This document shows, piece after piece, positions 8,100-15,808 of a stretch of 64,000 bases of DNA; the first letter of the stretch is position 1, and every line of letters begins with the position of its first letter. The notes beneath the pieces were generated by a model that was not told where the DNA came from, made no database searches, and was given only the letters and a program-made list of their open reading frames with translations. The DNA lies in assembly GCF_900177725.1 (NCBI RefSeq), contig NZ_FXAT01000001.1, forward strand, positions 496,001-560,000. The letters run 5' to 3'. This stretch comes from Paraburkholderia susongensis. Its GTDB lineage: Bacteria > Pseudomonadota > Gammaproteobacteria > Burkholderiales > Burkholderiaceae. The translations under genes were made by a program, and so were the position numbers.

Positions 8100-10220
8100 T
8101 CAGCCCTCGCCGCCCAGCACCTTCCACAAGAACCCGAACACCATCGCATCATGCTCGGCCTGCTCCAGTTCATCGGAGCCGCCGTGCCCGCCTTCCGTAT
8201 TCTCGCGATACCACACGTTGTCCACGCCGAGCGCCTGCATGCGCGCGGCCATCTTGCGCGCGTGGCCGGGATGCACGCGATCGTCGGCGCTCGACGTGGT
8301 GAATAGCACCGGCGGATACGCGACGCTTGCCGCGACGTTGTGATACGGCGAATACGCGGCCAGCACGCGCGCTTCATCGGGCTCGTCCGGGTCGCCGTAT
8401 TCGTCGATCCACGACGCGCCCGCATGCAGCAGGTGATAGCGGCTCATATCGAGCAACGGCACCTCGCACACGACGGCGCCGAACAGCTCCGGCCGCTGCA
8501 CCATGCACGCGGCCACGAGCAGGCCGCCGTTGCTGCCGCCCTGAATGCCGAGCTGCGCGGCGCTCGTCACGCCGGTGTCGATCAGCGCGTCAGCGACCGC
8601 GATGAAATCGTCGAAAGCACGCTGCCGATGCTCGCCCTGCGCCGCCGTATGCCAGCGCGTGCCGAACTCGCCGCCGCCGCGAATATGCGCGACCACATAC
8701 ACGCCGCCGCGTTCGAGCCAGCCGATGCCTTGCCCGGTCAGATAGCCCGGCAGCAGCGGAATCGCGAAGCCGCCATAACCGCTCAGCAGGCAGGGCCGCG
8801 AGGCCGATCGTGGATCATCTTCATCGACAGAGGATGCCGCGTGCTTCGGCCCAATCACCGTGTAAGGCACGCGCGTGCCATCGACCGACACCGCGTGCCC
8901 GCGCGTCACCGTGAGGCGCGTGGCGTCGAACTGCGTCGGCCAGCGATCGAGCAATTCCCATTCGCCGGGTTCGTCGCGCGCGAGGTCGGTGAGCCAGTAG
9001 GCCGGCGGTTGCAGATAGTCGTCGGTGTCGACGAACACTTCGTCGTTGAGCGTCGATTCGACAGGCGAGACATCGACCTGCGCGTCACCGTGCGTCGCAA
9101 ATACGCGCCGGTGCCACTGCCACGTCCGATCGTCGCGTTGATTCGGCGTCCAGATCAATGTCTTGCTGCGCACATCATCGAGATACGACACGATCAGATG
9201 ATGGCGTGTATGCGACCAGTCGCAGGCCGAGGTCAGCGGCGTCGGCATGAAGAGCGGCACCACGTCGCGCTCGCCGCGCAGGAACGCGTCCTCGCGAATC
9301 GCGAGCAACGCACCGCCCGGATAGCGCTCGCTATTGCCGTCCCAGTCGCATTGCCAGTCGAGCCGTGGCTCGAGCAGCAGCCAGCCCTGCCACGCGCCTA
9401 CCGCGACGTGCGTGGGCACGTCGTAGCGATGCCAGGCATCGGTGGCATCGTCGAGGTAGTACGTGTGCGAATCGAAAAAATCGACGCTGCTCGTGACCGT
9501 ATGCCGCCGCTCTAGCGGATCGTAATGCGCTTCCACGCCGATATCGCCGAACTCGCCGCGAAACACCACCGGGGCATCGGCGAGCGCGGCGCCGCGCGTC
9601 CAGCGCCGCACGTCGCGCGGATAGCCCGAGCGCGTGAGGGTCTTGCGGCCGTTGTCCCAGCCGACGTAGAGCGTATCGCGATCGATCCACGACGCCGTGT
9701 GCTTGCCTGCCTTCGCGATCGCGAAGCCATCGTCGACGAAGCGTTGCGCGTCGATATCGAACTCGCGCACGACGAGCGCATCCGAGCCGCCCGGCGACAT
9801 CGTGATCAGCGCGCGATCGCCGTCCGGATAAAGAATGTCGAGTTCGACGCAGACCCACGGCGTCTTTTCGGCCGCGCCGAGCGCGTCGAAGTCGAGCAGG
9901 TTCTGCCACACCGGCGCGCCGCTGCGCCATGCCGACCACGCAGTGCGCCGCCAGATGCCGCGCGGATTGCGCTCGTCCTGCCACAGGTCGTAGGCCCACT
10001 CCTTCCAGCGATCCGGAATCACGGGACGCTCACGCGGCAGATATGCGTCGGCAAGCCGCCGCCGCAGCGTGTCGAACGACGCGCCGCTGCACCACGCGGC
10101 GCGCGTGCGCGCATTCTGCGCTTCGACCCACGCGAGCGCGTCAGGATCGTCGAGCGCTTCGAGCGACAGGAAAGGATCGGGGGAAAGCGGCCACTGGAAG
10201 GGAACGGAAGGAGCAGGCAT
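8100..10220 (-). CDS. prolyl oligopeptidase family (S9A) serine peptidase
   Basis: The product (706 residues from the chosen ATG) is an S9A serine peptidase: an N-terminal beta-propeller and a C-terminal alpha/beta hydrolase. The nucleophile motif GGSNGG places the catalytic Ser near residue 563; the Asp is in SADDRVHP and the His in TEGGHGGS near the C-terminus. There is no signal peptide, so it acts in the cytosol on short peptides, perhaps proline-containing ones. An upstream GTG/ATG pair (10283/10280) is in frame but would add a non-conserved tail and lacks a ribosome site, so 10220 is preferred. It follows ntrC closely and may be read through from it. Confidence 0.88.
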   Translation of the reverse strand: MPAPSVPFQWPLSPDPFLSLEALDDPDALAWVEAQNARTRAAWCSGASFDTLRRRLADAYLPRERPVIPDRWKEWAYDLWQDERNPRGIWRRTAWSAWRSGAPVWQNLLDFDALGAAEKTPWVCVELDILYPDGDRALITMSPGGSDALVVREFDIDAQRFVDDGFAIAKAGKHTASWIDRDTLYVGWDNGRKTLTRSGYPRDVRRWTRGAALADAPVVFRGEFGDIGVEAHYDPLERRHTVTSSVDFFDSHTYYLDDATDAWHRYDVPTHVAVGAWQGWLLLEPRLDWQCDWDGNSERYPGGALLAIREDAFLRGERDVVPLFMPTPLTSACDWSHTRHHLIVSYLDDVRSKTLIWTPNQRDDRTWQWHRRVFATHGDAQVDVSPVESTLNDEVFVDTDDYLQPPAYWLTDLARDEPGEWELLDRWPTQFDATRLTVTRGHAVSVDGTRVPYTVIGPKHAASSVDEDDPRSASRPCLLSGYGGFAIPLLPGYLTGQGIGWLERGGVYVVAHIRGGGEFGTRWHTAAQGEHRQRAFDDFIAVADALIDTGVTSAAQLGIQGGSNGGLLVAACMVQRPELFGAVVCEVPLLDMSRYHLLHAGASWIDEYGDPDEPDEARVLAAYSPYHNVAASVAYPPVLFTTSSADDRVHPGHARKMAARMQALGVDNVWYRENTEGGHGGSDELEQAEHDAMVFGFLWKVLGGEG

Positions 10221-10289
10221 CGTCGGCTGTGGAATGAAAACAGCGTCGATTATGCCTTGTGAGAGAACGTGGCCAGCCATCACCCGCGA

Positions 10290-11819
10290 TCAAGGCTCGA
10301 GATTCAACTCCTGAATCTTGCGCGTAATCGTATTGCGCCCGATACCGAGACGCTCCGCCGCCTCGACCTTGCGGCCGCGCGTGAAGTCGAGCGCCTCGCG
10401 AATGACCGCTGCTTCGAAGCGGCGCGCGAGTTCGTCCATCACGTCCGCCGTGTTTTCGCGCAGCATCCGCGCGACTTCGGTGCGCAAGCCGCCCTCCCAC
10501 GCGCTCAGTGCAGCCGCGACCGAGACACCTGCCGCGCCGAGCGGATGCACCGCGGCGCCGGCGCTCACGCCCCCCAACGGTGCGCTGCCCGTAAGTCCAG
10601 CAGCAGCCCCGTCCGCCAAAGCGCCCGCGGCCGCACCGACGCCGGGCTCGTCCGCGGCGATCTGCGCGGGACCGAGATCGGGCGGCAGATCCTTGATCTC
10701 GATCGTCTGCGCGGGCGCCATCACCGTGAGCCAGTTGGCGAGATTCTCGAGTTGCCGCACGTTGCCCGGAAACGGCAACGACGCGAGATACGCAAGCGCT
10801 TCATCGGAAACGCGCTTCGGTTCAACACCGAGATCACGCGCGCTCTTTTGCAGAAAGTGACGCGTGAGCAGTGGAATGTCCTCACTGCGCTCGCGCAACG
10901 CCGGCAAGCGCAGACGGATCACATTGAGACGGTGATACAGGTCTTCGCGAAACAGGCCCTGACGTACGCGCGATTCGAGATTCTGATGCGTCGCCGCGAT
11001 TACGCGCACATTCGAGCGCAACGGATTGTGGCCGCCGACGCGATAGAACTGCCCGTCCGAGAGCACACGCAACAGGCGCGTCTGCAGATCGAACGGCATG
11101 TCGCCGATTTCGTCGAGAAAGAGCGTGCCGTTCTCAGCCTGCTCGAAGCGCCCCTGGCGCATCGCCTGCGCGCCGGTGAACGCGCCGCGCTCGTGGCCAA
11201 ACAGTTCGGACTCCAGCAGATCCTTTGGAATCGCCGCCGTGTTCAGCGCGATGAAGGGACCGTTCGCGCGTGGGCTATGCCGGTGCAACGCACGCGCGAC
11301 CAGTTCCTTCCCGGTGCCTGATTCGCCGGTAATGAGCACGGTCGCCGCCGAATGCGACAGGCGGCCGATCGCGCGAAACATGTCCTGCATCGCCGGAGCC
11401 TGGCCGAGCATCTCGGGCGCTTCGGCGACGCGCTCGTCCCACGTCTGCTCGCCGCGCATGCTTTCGTCGACCGCGCGGCGGATCAGCTCGACCGCCTTGT
11501 CGACGTCGAACGGCTTGGCGAGATACTCGAACGCGCCGCCCTGGAATGCGGCGACCGCGCTATCGAGATCCGAGAACGCGGTCATGATGATGACCGGCAA
11601 GCCCGGCACCTTGTCGCGCACGGTTTGCAGCAGTTCGAGCCCGGAGCCGCCCGGCATGCGGATGTCGGAGACCAGCACCTGCGGGCTGTCGTGATCGAGC
11701 GCGGCCGACGCCTCGCGCACGTTCGCGAAGCTGCGTGTCGCGAAGTTCTCGCGGGCGAGTGCTTTTTCGAGCACCCAGCGAATCGATTGATCGTCGTCTA
11801 CTATCCAGATCGGCTTCAT
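10290..11819 (-). CDS. ntrC: nitrogen regulation response regulator NtrC (NR-I)
   Basis: The 509-residue product is the sigma-54 enhancer-binding activator of nitrogen-control genes. The receiver domain starts MKPIWIVDDDQ, with the phosphoacceptor Asp at about 52 (LVSDIRMPGG). The AAA+ domain has Walker A GESGTGKE and the sigma-54 contact loop GAFTGA. A Fis-type helix-turn-helix closes the protein (AAERLGIGRNTITRKIQEL). A Gly/Ala-rich linker of about 60 residues between the last two domains is longer than in E. coli NtrC and is probably disordered. It lies 35 bases downstream of ntrB in the order glnA-ntrB-ntrC. Confidence 0.96.
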   Translation of the reverse strand: MKPIWIVDDDQSIRWVLEKALARENFATRSFANVREASAALDHDSPQVLVSDIRMPGGSGLELLQTVRDKVPGLPVIIMTAFSDLDSAVAAFQGGAFEYLAKPFDVDKAVELIRRAVDESMRGEQTWDERVAEAPEMLGQAPAMQDMFRAIGRLSHSAATVLITGESGTGKELVARALHRHSPRANGPFIALNTAAIPKDLLESELFGHERGAFTGAQAMRQGRFEQAENGTLFLDEIGDMPFDLQTRLLRVLSDGQFYRVGGHNPLRSNVRVIAATHQNLESRVRQGLFREDLYHRLNVIRLRLPALRERSEDIPLLTRHFLQKSARDLGVEPKRVSDEALAYLASLPFPGNVRQLENLANWLTVMAPAQTIEIKDLPPDLGPAQIAADEPGVGAAAGALADGAAAGLTGSAPLGGVSAGAAVHPLGAAGVSVAAALSAWEGGLRTEVARMLRENTADVMDELARRFEAAVIREALDFTRGRKVEAAERLGIGRNTITRKIQELNLEP

Positions 11820-11854
11820 ATAGGTCGGTCAGAAGTCTTGAGATGCTTGTGGTA

Positions 11855-12997
11855 TCAGCAGTCGAGCGGCAGCAGAATCTGAAACTCGGTATGGCCCGGC
11901 CGGCTGTCCACTTCGATCAGGCCATCGTGCTGTTGCACGAAGGTCTGCGCGAGCGTGAGACCGAGACCGCTGCCGTCGTCGCGCCCCGACACGAGCGGAT
12001 AGAAAATGCGGTCGCGAATCTCTTCGGGAATGCCTGGGCCGTTGTCGACGATATGCAAGTCCAGTGCCAGCTTGCACAGGCGTTTTGAAATCGTGACCTT
12101 GCGCGCGATCCGCGTGCGCAGATCGATGCGCGCATCGCCCTGCGAAATGCGCTCGCGCAATGCCTCGGCCGCATTGCGCACGATGTTCAGGAGTGCCTGG
12201 ATCAGCTGCTCCTTGTCGCCGCGCAGATCCGGCACGCTCACGTCGTAATCGCGCTCGATCGTGAGGCCGCGCGGAAACTCCGCGAGAATCACCTGGCGCA
12301 CCCGCTCGCACACCTCGTGAATGTTCACGTCGCCGACGATATGCGGATGGCGGTGCGGTTCGAGCAAGCGGTCGACCAACGTCTGCAGCCGGTCCGACTC
12401 CTTGATGATGACCTGGGTGTACTCGCGCAATTCGTCGCGCTGGCGCTCGCCGAGTTCGAACTCGAGCAGTTGCGCGGCGCCGCGAATGCCGCCGAGCGGA
12501 TTCTTGATCTCGTGCGCGAGATTGCGGATCAGTTGCTTGTTGACCGCCGTGAGATCGTTGATGCGTTCCTCGCGGTCGGTGCGCAGATGCCGCTCGTTCT
12601 CGAACAGTTCGAGCAGCACATAGTCCTGCGCGCTTTCCAGAAAGCCGACGATCGCATGGACGTGCAGGGGCTCGTGGCCGGGCCGCTCGAGCACGGCATC
12701 GAGATGCGTCGCCTGAAAACGGTGCGCGGCGATCGCGGTGATCGTTGCGACCAGTTCGTCGGCGTTCGAGAAAATGTCGGGCCACGCCATCTGCGCGAGC
12801 TGCCGGCGCGACATTTCGAGCATCGACTCCGCCGACGGATTCGCAAAGGCGACGCGCAGCGTCCGCTTCTCGAGCACCAGCACCACGGTCGGCAGCGCCT
12901 CGAAGCCCGGCAGCAAACCTGAGCTCACGAGCTGCGGATCGTCCGACAGCGTCTGTTCGTGTCCTTTCCTTGCCTTGATCAGATTCTTGAGAACCAT
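11855..12997 (-). CDS. ntrB: nitrogen regulation sensor kinase NtrB (NR-II)
   Basis: The 380-residue product is the cytosolic histidine kinase/phosphatase partner of NtrC, controlled by PII proteins. An N-terminal PAS domain (about 30-140) is followed by the H-box HEIKNPLGGIRGAAQLL (phospho-His at about 162), N-box NIVRNAAEAL, and ATP-binding motifs DNGPGIP and GSGLGLTL. There are no membrane segments. The ATG at 12997 gives the usual short N-terminus; the frame stays open further upstream but encodes nothing conserved. It lies between glnA and ntrC and is separated from glnA by a terminator, so it may be expressed by read-through or its own weak promoter. Confidence 0.95.
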   Translation of the reverse strand: MVLKNLIKARKGHEQTLSDDPQLVSSGLLPGFEALPTVVLVLEKRTLRVAFANPSAESMLEMSRRQLAQMAWPDIFSNADELVATITAIAAHRFQATHLDAVLERPGHEPLHVHAIVGFLESAQDYVLLELFENERHLRTDREERINDLTAVNKQLIRNLAHEIKNPLGGIRGAAQLLEFELGERQRDELREYTQVIIKESDRLQTLVDRLLEPHRHPHIVGDVNIHEVCERVRQVILAEFPRGLTIERDYDVSVPDLRGDKEQLIQALLNIVRNAAEALRERISQGDARIDLRTRIARKVTISKRLCKLALDLHIVDNGPGIPEEIRDRIFYPLVSGRDDGSGLGLTLAQTFVQQHDGLIEVDSRPGHTEFQILLPLDC

Positions 12998-13075
12998 CTT
13001 GCAGTCTGGCCGGTAGGAGGTCGTGATAAGTCGTGGTGTTGCTTTGGATTGCCCGCGACATGGTTCGCGGCCTAA

Positions 13076-13103
13076 CGAAAAAGGGACGGCGCCGCCGTCC
13101 CTT
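13076..13103 (-). terminator. terminator between glnA and ntrB
   Basis: On the minus strand the stem AAGGGACGGCG/CGCCGTCCCTT (13081-13102) is followed by a short T run. It lies 65 bases after the glnA stop and probably sets a high glnA to ntrBC expression ratio, as in enteric bacteria. Confidence 0.8.
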
Positions 13104-13167
13104 CGTGACCGATCGCGAGCGTCGGGCAAAGCGCTTCGCCGGGTGAGGGGCGAAGCGCCATGACCGC

Positions 13168-14583
13168 TTACAGCGAGTAGTACATTTCGAATTCGATCGG
13201 GTGCACCGACTGACGATAGCGTTGCAGCTCGCCCGTCTTCAGTTCGATGTACGCGTCGAGCATCGCATCCGTGAACACGCCGCCGCGCGTCAGGAACTCG
13301 CGGTCCGCGTCGAGCGAGTCGAGAGCCTGGTCGAGGCCCGCGCACACGGTCGGGATCTTGGCATCCTCTTCCGGCGGCAGATCGTACAGGTTCTTGTCGG
13401 CGGCTTCGCCCGGGTGAATCTTGTTCTGCACACCGTCCAGACCCGCCATCATCAGCGCGGAGAAGCACAGGTACGGGTTCGCCAGCGGATCCGGGAAGCG
13501 CGTTTCGATGCGGCGGCCCTTCGGGTTCGACACGTGCGGAATACGGATCGATGCCGAACGGTTACGAGCCGAGTAAGCGAGCTTGACCGGCGCTTCGAAG
13601 TGCGGCACGAGACGCTTGTACGAGTTCGTACCCGGGTTCGTGATCGCGTTCAACGCGCGAGCGTGCTTGATGATGCCGCCGATGTAGAACAGCGCGAATT
13701 CCGACAGGCCTGCGTAGCCGTTGCCCGCGAACAGGTTCTGGCCGTCCTTCCAGATCGACTGGTGAACGTGCATGCCCGAACCGTTGTCGCCGACGACCGG
13801 CTTCGGCATGAACGTCGCCGTCTTGCCGTACGTGTGCGCGACGTTGTGGATGATGTACTTCATCTGCTGCAGCCAGTCAGCGCGCTGCACGAGCGTCGAG
13901 AACTTGGTGCCGATTTCGTTCTGGCCTTGACCAGCGACTTCGTGGTGATGCACTTCGACCGGAATGCCGATCTGCTCGAGCAGCAGACACATTTCCGAGC
14001 GGATGTCCTGGAACGTATCGACCGGCGCGACCGGGAAGTAGCCGCCCTTCGTGCCCGGACGGTGGCCGGTGTTGCCGCCTTCGAATTCCTTCGCCGACGA
14101 CCACGGTGCTTCTTCCGAGCCGATCTTGATGAAGCAGCCCGACTGGTCCGTGCTCCACTGGACCGAGTCGAAAATGAAGAATTCCGGTTCCGGACCGAAG
14201 AAGGCCGTGTCGCCGAGGCCCGAGCTCTTCAGGTACGCTTCGGCGCGCTTCGCGAGCGAGCGCGGATCGCGCTCGTAGCCCTTGCCGTCAGCCGGTTCGA
14301 CGACGTCGCAGGTCAGCACGAGGGTCGACTCTTCGTAGAACGGGTCGATGAAGGCCGTGTTCGCGTCCGGGACCAGCAGCATGTCCGATGCTTCGATGCC
14401 CTTCCAGCCGGCAATCGACGAACCGTCAAACGCATGGCCGCTCTCGAACTTGTCTTCGTCGAATGCCGACACCGGCACCGAAACGTGTTGTTCCTTGCCG
14501 CGCGTGTCGGTGAAACGGAAGTCGACAAACTTGACGTCTTCGTCCTTGACGAGTTGCATGACGTCGGCCACGGATTTACTCAT
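13168..14583 (-). CDS. glnA: glutamine synthetase type I
   Basis: The 471-residue product is the dodecameric GSI-beta enzyme that makes glutamine from glutamate, ammonia and ATP. It has the N-terminal beta-grasp ([11 protein letters not shown]), the latch motif [10 protein letters not shown], metal/ATP segments ([19 protein letters not shown]) and the adenylylation-site tyrosine in NLYDLPPEE near residue 400, which marks control by GlnE. Length matches E. coli (469). It is followed by ntrB and ntrC on the same strand. Upstream lie a sigma-54 element and NtrC boxes, listed separately. Confidence 0.97.
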   Translation of the reverse strand: MSKSVADVMQLVKDEDVKFVDFRFTDTRGKEQHVSVPVSAFDEDKFESGHAFDGSSIAGWKGIEASDMLLVPDANTAFIDPFYEESTLVLTCDVVEPADGKGYERDPRSLAKRAEAYLKSSGLGDTAFFGPEPEFFIFDSVQWSTDQSGCFIKIGSEEAPWSSAKEFEGGNTGHRPGTKGGYFPVAPVDTFQDIRSEMCLLLEQIGIPVEVHHHEVAGQGQNEIGTKFSTLVQRADWLQQMKYIIHNVAHTYGKTATFMPKPVVGDNGSGMHVHQSIWKDGQNLFAGNGYAGLSEFALFYIGGIIKHARALNAITNPGTNSYKRLVPHFEAPVKLAYSARNRSASIRIPHVSNPKGRRIETRFPDPLANPYLCFSALMMAGLDGVQNKIHPGEAADKNLYDLPPEEDAKIPTVCAGLDQALDSLDADREFLTRGGVFTDAMLDAYIELKTGELQRYRQSVHPIEFEMYYSL

Positions 14584-14716
14584 AACCTATCTCCTGATTA
14601 ACGAATTCGGCGGATTCAGCCGCCGCACAATCTAGCTGACCCGTCCCGGAACGTCCACCCAAAACGGCATGGCAAGGTGGGAAATCCAGCCGGGACCAAT
14701 CGATCGGCACCAATAA

Positions 14717-14732
14717 AGCAGGTTCTGTGCCA
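14717..14732 (-). promoter_or_regulatory. sigma-54 promoter of glnA
   Basis: On the minus strand TGGCACAGAACCTGCT matches the -24/-12 consensus (TGGCAC, four to five bases, TTGC) with correct GG-to-GC spacing. Transcription should start near 14706. The NtrC boxes 140-215 bases upstream support this call. Confidence 0.88.
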
Positions 14733-14840
14733 ATACTGCGCCCGACATGAGCCGATGGGGGCGCGGCGCTGCGGCGCGTCCGTTTGCGGGCAACACGCAC
14801 GGCGCACGCGAGGCCATCGGGAAATCCGCGTGAGCCTCGT

Positions 14841-14857
14841 TGCACCATATTCGTGCA
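14841..14857. promoter_or_regulatory. NtrC binding site, proximal, near-consensus
   Basis: TGCACCATATTCGTGCA is a near-perfect match to the enteric NtrC dimer site (TGCAC, seven bases, GTGCA). Its centre lies about 143 bases upstream of the predicted glnA start, similar to the E. coli glnAp2 enhancer. Confidence 0.85.
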
Positions 14858-14881
14858 TTCACCGGTTTGGGAGCGGTCTTC

Positions 14882-14927
14882 ATGTTCATTTTGGTGCATT
14901 TGCGGAAAATTGCACCAACTTTGCGCG
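14882..14927. promoter_or_regulatory. pair of weaker NtrC-like sites upstream of glnA
   Basis: TTGGTGCA (14891-14898) and TGCACCAA (14911-14918) form outward-facing half-sites. Each can be read as the strong half of a 17-base NtrC site (14882-14898 and 14911-14927) whose other half is degenerate. They lie about 184 and 213 bases upstream of the start and would suit cooperative loading of NtrC. Confidence 0.55.
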
Positions 14928-15053
14928 TCGGCGTTTGAGCACCGGGTTGCACGACTCATGTCGCGACTCATGCGCGGCGCCGGGCCCGCCGGCGCATGCG
15001 CGGCGCACGCCGCGCGCTAGAATGGTCATTTGGTCCGAAGGAGATTGACGCTC

Positions 15054-15518
15054 ATGAGCACGCTCGAACAGCTGTACGCACAGGCGGAGGCCCGCCGCAC
15101 CGAAAACCAACTGCCCTATGCGGGCGCGGTATCGCCCGCCGAGGCGTTCGAACTGCTGCAACTCGATCCGCGCACGCGGCTCATCGACGTGCGCACCCGC
15201 GCCGAGCTCGACTGGGTCGGCCGGCCGGTGATCGGCGATGGGCAGTACGCGCACGTCGAATGGACGCGCTATCCGGGCGCGGTGCCGAATCAGGAGTTCA
15301 TGCAGCAGCTCGCGCAGGTCGCGTCGCCCGAGACGCCCGTGCTGTTTCTGTGCCGCAGCGCCGCGCGCTCCAAGCTCGCCGCGATCGCCGCGACCCAAGC
15401 GGGCTTCACCAAGGCATACGACCTGCTGGAAGGCTTCGAAGGCGACAAGGACGGCCAGGGGCATCGGAAGACGGTGTCGGGATGGTGTTTTCGCGGGTTG
15501 CCGTGGATCGGCGCCTAA
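15054..15518 (+). CDS. rhodanese-like domain protein
   Basis: The 154-residue product is a single rhodanese domain, likely a cytosolic sulfurtransferase moving sulfane sulfur through a persulfide on cysteine. The active-site loop is in FLCRSAARSK (Cys near residue 101), and IDVRTRAELDWVGRPVIGD is the conserved N-terminal region. The ATG at 15054 has GAAGGAG ten bases upstream. It is divergent from glnA and has no obvious partner. The sulfur donor and acceptor are unknown. Confidence 0.9.
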   Translation: MSTLEQLYAQAEARRTENQLPYAGAVSPAEAFELLQLDPRTRLIDVRTRAELDWVGRPVIGDGQYAHVEWTRYPGAVPNQEFMQQLAQVASPETPVLFLCRSAARSKLAAIAATQAGFTKAYDLLEGFEGDKDGQGHRKTVSGWCFRGLPWIGA

Positions 15519-15520
15519 AT

Positions 15521-15556
15521 CAACCTGAGTCGACCTGAGTCAACCTGAGCCAACCC
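15521..15556. repeat. 10-base tandem repeat after the rhodanese gene
   Basis: CAACCTGAGT is repeated about three and a half times with single-base changes just after the rhodanese stop. No function is apparent. Confidence 0.7.
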
Positions 15557-15808
15557 GGGAGCGCTGACGGGGAAAGTCGCCGAGGCACGCTGCCGCCGCA
15601 CGCAGACGCCCGTGGCGCGCGGCTGAAGCAGGCTTCCTGAAACGGAAAGCGCCGACGACACATTGACTGCATCGTCGGCGCGGGGTGTGACACTGCGATG
15701 TCGTTCGCGACCCTCGCCAGGCCAGACCGGCGAGCGGGGATCGCTTACTTCGATCGCTTACGTCATTGGACGCCACCTCGGCAGCGCCCAATCCGTTCAG
15801 GGCACGGT

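Larger units (their letters stand above)
14584..15053. other. glnA/rhodanese divergent regulatory region
   Basis: This 470-base gap holds the sigma-54 promoter and NtrC sites of glnA and the promoter of the divergent rhodanese gene. The glnA leader would be about 120 bases long. No further gene is seen in it. Confidence 0.7.

Noticed and set aside
10221..10283. Longer start (GTG 10283) for the S9 peptidase
   Set aside because: It adds 21 unconserved residues, lacks a ribosome site and starts only six bases from the ntrC stop; not excluded, but ATG 10220 fits better.
13201..14601. 466-codon frame on the plus strand opposite glnA
   Set aside because: It mirrors the glnA gene, has an Arg/Val/Glu-rich composition typical of an antisense high-GC shadow, and no start signal.
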